Assembly (NCBI GenBank): GCA_010909165.1
Contig: MU008177.1
Coordinates: forward strand, 744,001 to 808,000
Origin: Anthoceros angustus
Taxonomy: Eukaryota; Streptophyta; Anthocerotopsida; Anthocerotales; Anthocerotaceae
Direction: 5' to 3'
Length of the DNA stretch: 64,000 bases
Made by a program: the position numbers and the translations under genes. The notes beneath the pieces were generated by a model. The model did not search any database, was not told the DNA's origin, and saw nothing but the letters and a program-made list of their open reading frames with translations. Below are positions 1-9,710 of the stretch, in pieces. Position 1 is the stretch's first letter. Each line of letters starts with the position of its first letter.

Positions 1-96
1 GGAATCGAATCGGTTTGTGCTAGCTCGGACTAAGCCTTTCTTTACTCAGGCATGATCGATTCACGCCTTTCCTGATTTCTGAATCTGCTGCTCCAG

Positions 97-494
97 AGAA
101 GGCGAAGAAGGAAGCGTTGGCAGGCGCATCTGTGGTAGCGGACTTGTTGTAGACAGCGTGAATGGAGGCGTGCAAGAAGTTTTCATCAATGAAAACGCAT
201 TGAGCTAGAAGCCCGAACTCTGAAGGAGACAGTACAGCGGTTCTCCCAGCAGTCTAATCAGTGGCTGACTCTCTTCAGACATTCGATTCGGCGCTCAAGG
301 TGCAGAGCAGAGCACTTCTCCTTGTTGATGCTGTATGGCTTGTTCCTCGTCTTCCTCGAGTGATGTTCCAGTTCTATGGCGTGGTTCAGGAGATAGGGGA
401 CTTCGAGAATTGGATCAAGGTGATGGAGTATGACTGTCAGAGCATTGGGGGTGCCCTGGCTCATGTTGCTTCAAGAGGAGGCACCTCAAGATGA
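97..494 (+). CDS. BLOS1: BLOS1/GCN5L1-like protein, 3' part (BLOC-1 subunit 1), frame-disrupted
   Basis: Two coding blocks are visible: about 97-299 (preceded by a CTCCAG acceptor) and 390-494 (after an intron starting GTGCAG and ending TTCAG, stop at 492-494). Read across frames, the first encodes the family hallmark EKAKKEA, then VADLL and DSVNGGVQE, then RIELEARTLKETVQRF; the second begins EIGDFENWIKVMEYDC. This order and wording match plant BLOS1, a subunit of the BLOC-1 endosomal sorting complex. The 5' exon(s) lie beyond the left edge. The first block is not one open frame. It needs an extra base near 160 (in ttgtag), near 196 (in the A-run of gaaaacgc) and near 270 (in ctgact), and each missing base would extend a homopolymer. 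This is either a recently inactivated copy or a consensus error; the second looks likelier because the codons are otherwise perfectly conserved. It is convergent with the UXT gene, 158 bp between stops. Confidence 0.75.
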
Positions 495-652
495 CCATGC
501 TTCTGCTGATCTCAAAATCCGGAGTTGCACCAATTGTGAGCAGCTGTCAGGCCCATGAAGGTTCACTGTGTCGAGCATGATTGCGCTGTTGTTGATTGAG
601 GAACATCTTCAAGGGAAAGGGACTCTTGTTGTAGAGAACTGTTTTGTGCTAT

Positions 653-1546
653 TCAGTCTATTCGTTCAACAGGAAGGTTCATCAATTCTCTAATCCCCTC
701 CAAGACCTGTAAGAAAGGAACATGTCAGCTTCGCAACTGCTGAAGTATATCACCCGGAAGTAACAAAGTCAGGCTAACCGTGGGAAGAGCATACCAGCTT
801 AATTTGGCCCTTTATGTTCCCTATCTGCTCCGTGCGTGCTTCAATCTGACTGGGCACAAAAAAATTGCAGCTGTAACCAAGCTGGAGTACAACTCAATGG
901 CGTTTGACATCGTACCTTGGAAATGAATTAGAAGATGGAAACCTCCTCACCTAGCAAGGACCTTTTGCGTGACAGCTATGAACTGCAAGGCCTCTCTCCG
1001 GGTGAATTCCACATGAAAGCCGAGGCCAACGTCTACGAAAATACGTGATGTATCTGGCCTGCACATGGTGAGCAGTCTTTCACTCACACAAACCATTTCA
1101 AGTAGGCTGCTATCTACAGCAAGGAGAAGCAGAGTCCTTCGTATGCCTGCTTCCTTACACATCAGCTTGGACATAAACCTCAGAGCCAAGATTAATCATA
1201 GTCCTGATGTTCTGTGTCTTGTTTTGTTCCAGCACTTGGATGTTGTTTGCAAGGTCAGAGCTGCAAGGCCCTGTCAAGGAGCATGCTAAAGTGATGCCCG
1301 GTGCAGTTAAAATTAGCAATCTGCTAAAAAGGATACAAGACCCGCTGCTTCTCCAGCAATTTGTCCCTGGATGCATATCCTGGGTTGTGAGAATTGTGCC
1401 ACCCCTCCTCAAAGCAGCTAGACACACGACTCTAAAGTTTTTATAGCTCACCTCTGGGCCACAGCGCGGACAAGATCAGGCTTCAGCCGCTTGTCCACAA
1501 ACTGCTCATACTGCTGAACCTTGGCGGCCTTCTTCACACTCTCCAT
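653..1546 (-). CDS. UXT: UXT homolog, prefoldin-like alpha-subunit family
   Basis: Exons (descending): 1546-1452, 1366-1337, 1260-1159, 1058-951, about 915-878, 845-795, 706-653. The product starts MESVKKAAKVQQYEQFVDKR and contains LKPDL, then NLGSEVYVQADV, RIFVDVGLGFHVEF and, at the C-terminus, GIRELMNLP. These are the signatures of plant UXT, a small (about 150 aa) prefoldin-like coiled-coil chaperone subunit with a central beta-hairpin region. Exons 1-4 join in phase, and exons 5-7 join in phase with each other. The exon 4/exon 5 join is off by one base with the visible GT/AG sites, so one base may be missing or the junction is mis-set. The start ATG lies 174 bp from the eL29 start on the other strand. 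Identity is sure; the exon 4-5 boundary is not. Confidence 0.82.
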
Positions 1547-1719
1547 CGCAGCTCAAGGTAAGCTAACGATTTAACCCTGAGACTGAACCCGAGTTTGAGA
1601 AGACTAGGGTTTTGTGGACTGCCTCCTTAGGGTTTTTCGAGGTTATCAATATTCGACCCTCTCCTTCCCTCTCTCCAGTCCCAGCTTACACCCACGTTGC
1701 GCAGGGAGGTTTTAGCGCC
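1547..1719. promoter_or_regulatory. Shared upstream region of UXT (-) and eL29 (+)
   Basis: The two start codons face away from each other across 173 bp, so both 5' UTRs and core promoters must lie here or in UTR introns. It contains ACTAGGGTTTTG (about 1602-1613) and TTAGGGTTTTTC (about 1627-1638). AGGGTTT is the plant telo-box core, commonly found in ribosomal-protein promoters. The bidirectional-promoter reading is inferred from spacing. Confidence 0.5.
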
Positions 1720-1911
1720 ATGGCCAAGTCGAAGAATCACACGGCGCACAATCAGTCTTACAAGGCGCACAGGAACGGGATCAAGAAGCCTAAGAAGAAC
1801 AAGTATATTTCGCGCAAGGGCATGGATCCCAAGTTCCTGCGCAACCAAAGATACGCGAAGAAGCACAATCGGATTCCTGGTGCTGATGCTGGGGACAATG
1901 TTGAAGAGTAG
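1720..1911 (+). CDS. RPL29: 60S ribosomal protein eL29
   Basis: A 63-residue, very basic protein beginning [20 protein letters not shown] and containing [17 protein letters not shown], the diagnostic block of eukaryotic eL29. It is a component of the large cytosolic ribosomal subunit near the peptidyl-transferase surface. Length matches the plant family (about 60-63 aa). The start is the ATG in a GCCATGGCC context at 1720; upstream in-frame codons belong to the 5' leader. The coding sequence is uninterrupted. It is divergently paired with UXT. Confidence 0.97.
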   Translation: MAKSKNHTAHNQSYKAHRNGIKKPKKNKYISRKGMDPKFLRNQRYAKKHNRIPGADAGDNVEE

Positions 1912-2914
1912 TTTCTGCAGTCGAATCTGGTAAGCAGCCGTGTTCCTTTCCACTGAGGCCTCCCGCCGGTGGCGTTGACTGTTGTACACGTTAAGGTGGG
2001 GTGGAGTGCTTGTCACAATTCCCGTTGGAAGTGTGGTGCCTTGTTCCATAGTTTGGCAACTTTGCCGAGGCCTCTGTCCTGGTTCTTCCAGGTTATGGGT
2101 GATGTCTCTTTTTCCCTGTTGCCAAGATGAGTAGGTCTCTGTCTCCGTCGTCTGTCCTGTGTGTGCAGACGGTCGGAAGACATCCGGATTCGACCCCTGA
2201 TGTCTGGGACCAAGAATATTGACTTCCTGCTGTGTTCCGTTGTGGTTTGCGGTTTGCATTTATGCTGGTTAGGATTCTATAGACGGGTGCATGATGACGT
2301 AACTTCAAGTCTATGGATGAAGGTGAAGCCCTTCGATTACCATTCTTTTCTCTACCTCCAAGTGCTGCGGTCTGTCATGCTTTGCTTGTGCGTGTCTGCC
2401 TCTTAGTATGCTGCCTGTGGAGCACGATGAGGAAATCTGAACTTAATGGTTGAGAGTTAAGCTCGTTGATGCAACCATACCTCCTACTCATCCTGAGTGC
2501 ATGTTGTTCATGGTAAGATTAGGTCAAAACGTATGTGTCGTACTGTCCAGGAATTTCTCGTGTTGTCTGCTTATTCCGGTGATGGTGCTCGCAGGACCTC
2601 GGCTGGCGAAAGGTTTTGCTGGTGTTAGGGCCACTGGGAGTGTAGTTTAATTCAGAGGCGACCTCGCAATTGGCGAGCTGTAGACGCCCTTCTGGCGGTT
2701 GTTTCGGTGAGTCGATAGTGTGCAGTTAGCATTAGCTATTTTGCCTGAGGTGGGTTTTCCTCGTTACTTTAAAGCATACTTCTGAATTGAATGGGATAAC
2801 CCGCCCGCCGTGGCAAAGTTTTGCATTCGTGGAACATTTTCACTCTAAATCACGGTACAAGAAAGTGCTACTCTGGTTAGGCGGTGAGCCTGTACATATG
2901 TAAAGATTTGGAGA
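1912..2914. other. Intergenic region / eL29 3' flank
   Basis: About 1 kb between the eL29 stop and the methyltransferase stop (convergent genes). It should contain both 3' UTRs. No ORF with recognisable protein similarity and no RNA gene was seen. Confidence 0.6.
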
Positions 2915-5008
2915 CTAAGGGGAAGTGGCAGTAACTGTCCGATGCCTTGGATCTGTCAACCGGGATTGGACGTTCGTGAATCCAAGCTCTCGCATTGCGC
3001 TTGCCAGATCCAACTTGTAGTACTCATCTGTCCACGGCTCGGTCGATTTCATGAGCGTAAAGAGAACGGGTGGCAAATTCTGCGCAATAATCATCAAGTT
3101 AGGTACTGCACGCTGCATGGTGCTCTTTGTGATCAGATAGCCTACTTCTACTGCAGCATATATGCAAAAGGCACGAAACAGAAGCAGATGAAATCTCAAA
3201 CTACCTGTATTATCTTGGATTTGGGCTGGTGAACAAGACACAGAAATTTTGCCGTTAGTGACGTAGATCCAAGAGGTTTAGCGAAGGTGCAGAAGAGGTT
3301 GAACAGCTCTAGGGGTTTGAGACTACTATGGTCATTGAGATGAACGTACATCAACCTCCGTTATTGCAACGGTGCCACCAGGTTTCAAAAGCCTTCGAGC
3401 TTCTGCAAGCAAATCTCGAGTTGCCGCAACAGGGCACTCATGGATCTTCCGCACATACAAAACAAGAGCCCATTATTAGGAAACCACGGTCTTTACTGCA
3501 CTTATAAGATGCAGACTCTGTCGGGACCTTTGCAGTTGTCACATACCACATAGGCAAAGGACACAATGTCGAAGCTGGCTGATGGAAGGCCTGTGCTTTC
3601 CCCTCTTGCATGTATCCAACGGATGGGCTGTTTTCTCGGCCCCTCCTTTGCAGCCTCTTGCTTGTCCAGGTACTGTGCAACAGCAACGAAGTATGGGGAC
3701 AGATCCAGCCCCTGCCAAAACAAGTCTTGGTGTCAACTAGCACTCCTGTTTTGTTGTAGTGTGGTCAAAACTCGTTCAGCTACAATGCAGAGCAGCATCA
3801 GCAACCCCACTGAGCTTACTGTAACATGAGCAGTGGGGAACTTGTCAGCCAGGTATCTTGTCGAGCTGCCTGTGCCGCAACCGATGTCAAGGATTGAGGA
3901 AACTGCCTCTCCGGAGTGCTGCACATGGTGATTATATATGGTCTTGTACCAGCCTCCCCTGAGGACGTCAATGGCCTCCTCCACCGTCTTGGCTGTCTTA
4001 ATTGCCCGAACCATCATGCACAGGGTTGCTGGTTCCACCTCAGAGGCTGCCTGCAACCACAACCATCCAGTGTCTGCCCCGTCATCGATCAGAGAAGCAT
4101 TGCTGAATTTCATGGGCTCATGCCACTCCTATGCATCGGTTGGCGACCCCTCTCTGGAAAGCACATGAAGCAACTGCCGCACAGAAGTATAATATTGCCT
4201 GCTGAGTGTACCAGCCAGGAGAGATTGCCATCGCCGTATGCATGAAACTCCTTCAAGTAGTCTGAAGAAACCACGCACGCAAAGGGCATCAAAACCTGTC
4301 TCAACACATGCAACTCAAGCAACGGACTTGATGAAAATAGGGGGTGGGAAACAGAAGAGAAGATGAGCTTACAGTCAGGATACACGAGGTTCTTGTTCTC
4401 AAGGCGTTCCTTCTCTTCGTGAACCTCCTTGGCCGACAATATGTCGGCAGACATTTTCTGCCAGGGAATGCCACGCTGCTCCGCGGTGCTGAACCCATGC
4501 ACAACAATGGAGCAGCCATTCAGCAAACTGCATTAGGGAAAACAAAAGCACGCAGCCATCGCCCTCTAGTGCACAGTGCACACTTCCAGGGCAGGCAAAG
4601 GATACAACCGTCGTTGAGAATGAGCCTGAACCTGATGAGCACAAGTCGAGCCATGGGCTTCAGGAGGCTGTAGAGAGGCTTGAAGGAGATGAGGCCACTG
4701 ACGATCTTCGAAAGAGGATCATCCCCAGCCCACCTAGGATGATCCAGCTCCCCATATGCGTACTCCGGAAGCTCGTAGAGCTGCTCTCCTGAGGCTGTGC
4801 TAGCGCTGGCACTGACACTGGATGCCACGCTGCTGGAAACTTGCATTCGCACAGCCACCGCATTTTCTCCATGCTTGTTTCCCACGGTTCTGGGTGCAAC
4901 CAGTCTCCTTCCCTGCACTGCGGAGGAGGGAGAACCGTGGATGCTGGAAGATCTAGGGGATGGAACGCAGGCCCAGATGATGGGGCAGTTCCCCACGGCT
5001 GCTGCCAT
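2915..5008 (-). CDS. Plastid SAM-dependent methyltransferase (At4g29590-like, class I, type 11)
   Basis: Eight exons (descending): 5008-4632, 4488-4373, 4261-4212, 4050-3820, 3711-3547, 3445-3350, 3225-3205, 3079-2915. All are bounded by GT/AG and join in phase to 406 aa. The first ~75 residues are Ser/Ala/Arg-rich with almost no acidic residues, a transit-peptide composition. Residues 234-242 (ILDIGCGTG) are SAM motif I; GLDLSPYF begins the next strand, then SFDIVSFAYV, IHECP and LLKPGGTVAITEV (motif III). Exon 7 is only 21 nt and encodes PKSKIIQ. The C-terminus NLPPVLFTLMKSTEPW...DPRHRT is typical of the plant family. Substrate is unknown. It is head-to-head with the amidase gene, 108 bp between starts. 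Confidence 0.9.
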
Positions 5009-5116
5009 GGCAGCGGAGTTTGAATGACCGTACCAGCAGACCGTGAACTGGAGTTCAGCGAACAGGTATAACGACCATGGCGTGGTTAAGATCGGTCACT
5101 ACATCTCCATTCTTAG
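5009..5116. promoter_or_regulatory. 108-bp divergent promoter, methyltransferase / amidase
   Basis: The methyltransferase ATG (5008, minus) and the first amidase ATG (5117, plus) are separated by 108 bp. If the amidase uses its second in-frame ATG at 5222, the spacer is 213 bp. No clear TATA box was seen. Shared regulation of two plastid-targeted proteins is inferred from geometry only. Confidence 0.4.
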
Positions 5117-6890
5117 ATGGCATGCAATCTCCTGCCCAGAAGCTTGTTTCTGGCGCAGCCGGCTTGGAGGCTCTGGAGGTGGTCTGTTGTTCGTCCGAGC
5201 AGGGCGGTGAGCAGTCAGTCCATGGCAAGCCTAGCGACTCTGGACGTGGCTCCGCAGAGGAGTGCACGGGCAGCAGCAGTGAAGGTGGCAGTAGGCCAGA
5301 TGACTGCTTGCTCTGACACGGACACCAATTTCCAAACTTGTGCCCGCCTCGTTCATGTGAGTGTGTGTCCGAGCGTTGGTATGTCATGCTGCTGAGAGGG
5401 TTGTGGTAACTGGGCAGAGCTGATGGGTGGCAGGGCAGGACGCCGTAGCACAAGGAGTGAAGCTGCTGAGTCTTCCGGAATGCTTCTCCTTCATCGGATC
5501 TAGAGAAGGGGAATCCCTCACTGTTGCTGAGCCTTTGGATGGACCGATCATGCAACGGTACCGAGCTCTTGCCAGGTAAGCCCAAGCTGTCCAAAATTCA
5601 GCCACCCCACGTTCTGGGGGCAGATCTGCTGTTGAGCTCAAGCACGTGGTTTTGTAAACTGCTGGGCAGAGATGCTGGAATCTGGCTAGCACTGGGTGGC
5701 TTTCAGGAGAAGGGTCCGGATAGCTGTCATCTTTTCAACACCCATGTTTTATTGGACGATGTTGGCCAGATCCAATCGTGTTATCGCAAAATTCATCTGT
5801 AAGTCCAGCTGAGCTGTTTCTACTTGTCCTCGCTACTGTCGGAACCTTTTCTCTTCACTGTCATACTTACGTCGTCTGAGGGAACTGTGGTATAGGTTTG
5901 ATGTGGATGTTCCAGGAGGTCCAGTGCTGAAGGAAAGCAACTCAACTGCACCAGGTACAGGAGCAACCAATGCTGTGCAGTCCAGTCTTAGAAGGAGCTG
6001 ATGGTTTCTAGTCTACGATTCCTACCGTACTGAGTGGCTGCTGTCATGTCCAGGGTCGGAGGTGGTCGCAGTCGATAGCCCAGCAGGACGTCTGGGCCTC
6101 ACCGTTTGCTACGATTTGAGATTTCCAGAACTGTACCAAAGACTGAGATTTGTAGAGCAGGCTCAGGTGATCGATTTATGGCCATCTATTCTCTGGTTCC
6201 GTTCCCCCAAGACGTTCACGTTTCCTAACGCATGACTGCTAGCCTACACGTGGATGTGTGTACAGCTGTTGTTGGTGCCATCTGCCTTCACGAAGAAAAC
6301 TGGGGAAGCTCACTGGGAGATCCTGCTTCGTGCTCGTGCAATCGAGACTCAGTGCTATGTAAGTGGGTTGGTTTGAGCCGTGCCATTCCATGCCTTTCAT
6401 GGGGTTTGAGGCTGAGGGGGGGTAATGCAGGTGCTGGCTGCCGCTCAAGCTGGGAAACACAACGACAAAAGAGAGAGCTTCGGCGATGCCATCATCATCG
6501 ACCCATGGGGCACAGTGGTGGCCCGACTCCCAGGTCCGGGTCATGCCGTTCTCGTACTTCCTCCCCAAACACCTCATCCACTCACCTCAATGTGGGTTCG
6601 CAGACAGAGTAGCCACCGGCATTGCTGTAGCCGATATCGATCAAGAGCTCCTGGAATCCGTGAGGGTGCGAATGCCAATCCAGCAGGTATGCTTTAGTCC
6701 CATGCTCCTGCTGCTACTGCCTGCCTTACAACTTCGTAAGTTATGCAACAGTCACAAAAGCTGCTGCTCTCTGCTCTGCTGACTGCTGACTTGCCTTGGG
6801 CGTCCATCCGCACAGCACCGCAGGTACGACGTGTACTCCACTGCCGTGGCAGGCCTGGAAGGCAGCAGCAGCAAACTGTCCTCCCTGTGA
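5117..6890 (+). CDS. Deaminated glutathione amidase / Nit-type nitrilase-family hydrolase
   Basis: Nine exons: 5117-5356, 5439-5575, 5670-5798, 5896-5954, 6054-6166, 6266-6358, 6431-6533, 6604-6686, 6816-6890. They join in phase to 343 aa. The C-N hydrolase triad is complete: Glu94 (LLSLPECF), Lys166 (CYRKIHLFD) and Cys207 ([13 protein letters not shown]); ETQCY and [13 protein letters not shown] follow, as in Nit1/NLP proteins. The family hydrolyses deaminated glutathione, a transaminase side-product, so this is a metabolite-repair enzyme. Two in-frame ATGs exist. The one at 5117 adds a 35-residue Arg/Trp/Ser-rich leader starting [17 protein letters not shown]; the one at 5222 starts MASLATLD and gives 308 aa. 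Dual organellar/cytosolic targeting is likely and is known for the Arabidopsis homolog. Other Nit-family amidases are the alternative identity. Confidence 0.9.
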
Positions 6891-9520
6891 GTGCCCATTT
6901 CGAAAGTCTCATCCAGGAAAGCATTTCCAAGACTCCTGAGAAGAAGAAGCCAGGCCCACTTTACAGATATACACTAGTATACTTTCCAGCGGACAGGAGT
7001 CATGACATGCAGCATTGCATCGGGAGCTGCACTTTTTCCCCTTCTCCTCACCTTTGCCCTGGGAGGAAATGGATTCGAGAGGTGGGCCACGTATCCCCAA
7101 CCCACAGAAGAAAACAAGCATTTACCGCTGCCCGAGTATATAAAACTGATATCCCAATCTTTGAATCTTCCTTTCACAACTCTGTCTGCATATTCTGTAG
7201 GGATGGATAGCAAGACCTCGTCATGCACACACCCCCATGGTTCACCCTTCCCTCTTCCCTTCGGGATACCAAGTATGTGAAAAGTGACGGAAGAAGGGCG
7301 TAGGTAAAGGGCATGCAGTATGCGAGGGCGGGGGCTTGGGGATTAGGCGAGCCAATGAGGCACGGCTGTCGGCCCCTAGCAGGCTCCGCCTCCCCGGTAA
7401 CAATCCAATCCGGCAGAAAGGGCAGCGGGCGGTGGTGGCAAGAGCTTGACCGCACCAGGTTGACCGGGCAGGGGCAGGGGCAGGCACCAGGGCGTGCGTG
7501 CGATGAGTGATGAAGCAGGTTGCGATGCGGAAAAGGTGGAGCTGGCCTGCCAAGTGTCCTGTTGGTTATCATCCCCGCACAGCCTGCATAGTGCATAGCC
7601 ACTAATCGGATGGATGTCATGCGTCTATATGGACTAGCCAGTCACCCAGCCCAGCCCCGGCTCATGAAGCCTCGGCAAGCTCTGCTTCCGGGAAAGAAGC
7701 GATCGGTTGAACAAGGATGAGAGCTGTGTTGGGCTGTGTCCTTTCCCCTGTCCCGTGCCCCGCACAGAAATTGAATGGAGCTCACCAGAATCTCTGCTTT
7801 TGTCGCCCGCCCTGCCAGGCCTCCTTTTTGACTCAATCTTCTCTCTCTGTCGTTGTTTTTTCTTCTCTTTCCTTCGCTTGTGGCTTCTCTTGCCCTCTCA
7901 TCAGCACTGCAGTGCACTGCACTGGTCATGGATCTGGATCTGGGACGGAGCATAGGAGTAGGAGGCGTGACGCTTCCGCTCAAGTCCACTCAGCATCGAG
8001 CTGGTTCGCTGTAGCCTCCGCGTATAGAATAGTAGGAGCCTCGAATAACAGCGGAGAAAACGCCTTCGGATGCCAAAATAAAAAACCAACCGGGGTGTCT
8101 TGCCGCGATTTAGGCGCGGCAGCGGTGCCACCTTCAGCGCCGCGACACATGCCAGCGCGGGGAACGCGGCTCCAAGCATCTGGGAGCGCGCTATGCACTG
8201 CACCCGCACTGCGCTTCACTGGAGTGGCGGAGCTGCTCATGCTCGGTGCGGAGGAGGCGAGATTGGAGAAGATGGGTGAAGATGGAGGAAAGGTTCGAAC
8301 CCATATGATTTATCTTGGGTCCCTTTTTTTTTTTTCCCGTGGAGAAGGAAGGTGTCAGAACGTGGAGGGAGGGAAGTTGAACCCCATCAATCCCAACGGC
8401 TGAAAGCCTGCCACGGACGACCGGCGACGGGTGACCGGACGAGGAGGTTCCGTTGACCCTGACCCCGTGGGCCGACCCGGGCCGGGACCCGGCCCGGCGG
8501 CCCGCCCGTCCCGTTCCTTGTAAAGTTGTACGGGGCCCGTTATGGAAAGGGTGGGGGCGGAAAAGCGGCAGCGTTTCACGATTTGCTTAACGGAGCCAAA
8601 TGGCAGCGGGGAGCCCGAGATTCCGACAATGCGCGGAGGTGGAAGCGTGTTATTGGAGCGCCGCGGCCCGAATAAGGCCGGCGGGCGATAGCATTGCGTG
8701 TGGCCGCTGGTACAGGATACTGGTACCCGTCACCGGAGTGGGGCCCGCGGGCAGAGAGGATTCTAATTTGCGAGCCGCCTAAGGGCCGTGTGGGGCCCGG
8801 GGGCCCGTTAAGTGACGGTGGTGTAGTGGCGTCCTTTTAGGGGCCGACGGGGACGGGAGACGGGACGGGGCGTGAAAATTTTGAACCTGCGATTCGGGGA
8901 GGGGCCAGGCTGCAAGCTCCAGGGGTGGCCCGTGGGTTTAATGCCATCATGATGGGGCGGGGTGGGTTATTATCCTTGACGCACTCATGTATTTCCGTTT
9001 GGGTAATCATGGCGGGGCGTGGGTAAGAAGCGGAGCGTGACCGTGGCTTGGCTGCGTGTGCGTGTGCGTCGGGCGTGAGATGCGGTAATAAGGTGTAAAT
9101 GCCAAGGCTTTGCCTTTGCGATTTGTGAGGATTCAGTGGCTGTGTATTGACGGTCAGGTCGGTCACAGGTGTGTGATCATCAAGGCTGCAGCCGGTCGTG
9201 CTGGTTGGTGCGACCTCTGGCCATGGGCCTGGCTGCCCTGCAACAGTGCAGTCCGCCACTTGCAGCCGCTGCTGCTGTGTGAGCGTGATGCCATGCGAGC
9301 TCGCCTGCCATGGCGCCCGGGGCTTAAAGCGTTCCGTCCCGCTGCCGCTCGGGACGGAGTCGGCTTCAGGCGTGGCGCGCCGCCCCGATCCCATCCGTAG
9401 AGGAGGGGAACTTGGACTCGAGGATAGCATGGCGGATGCGCGGGGATTGCTTGATTGCGCGTTCGAGCTTGGATTGCATTGCGGGCATGGCCAGAGAGAA
9501 GAGAGAGTGTGATGCTTGAG
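6891..9520. other. 2.6-kb intergenic region, GC-rich in its right half
   Basis: Presumed amidase 3' UTR followed by the upstream region of the TMEM131-like gene. Open frames here (for example 7717-8403) look composition-driven and show no recognisable domain. Notable are a T-run at about 8326-8337 and a strongly GC-rich, quasi-palindromic stretch at about 8460-8510 built of GGGCCG/CCCGGC words. No gene is called. Confidence 0.5.
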
Positions 9521-9562
9521 GGGGCGTGAAATCTGAGATAGCGGCAGACTGCAGTGCAGCGG

Positions 9563-9710
9563 CGAGGAGAGGAAGGGAAGGGAAGGGAGGAAGGAAGAGA
9601 GGAAGGAAGGAAGGAAGGAAGGAAGGAAGGGGAGGTAAGGGAAGGGAAGGGAGGAAGGAAGGAACGAAAGGAGGTAGGAAGCAAGGAAAGCAAAGGAAGG
9701 TAGGAGGATT
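9563..9710 (+). repeat. Polypurine (GGAA/GGAAG)n microsatellite abutting the start of the TMEM131-like gene
   Basis: About 150 bp almost purely of G and A on the plus strand, including uninterrupted (GGAA)n at about 9601-9630. It ends right before the ATG at 9711, so it would form the 5' UTR. Such homopurine tracts can adopt triplex (H-DNA) structures and vary in length; an effect on this gene is inference. Confidence 0.8.

Noticed and set aside
8290-8310. GGTTCGAACC resembling a tRNA B box
   Set aside because: No A box, acceptor stem or cloverleaf could be formed around it.
7717-8403. 228-aa plus-strand ORF
   Set aside because: Low-complexity composition, no domain, lies in GC-rich promoter-like DNA with no splice or gene context.
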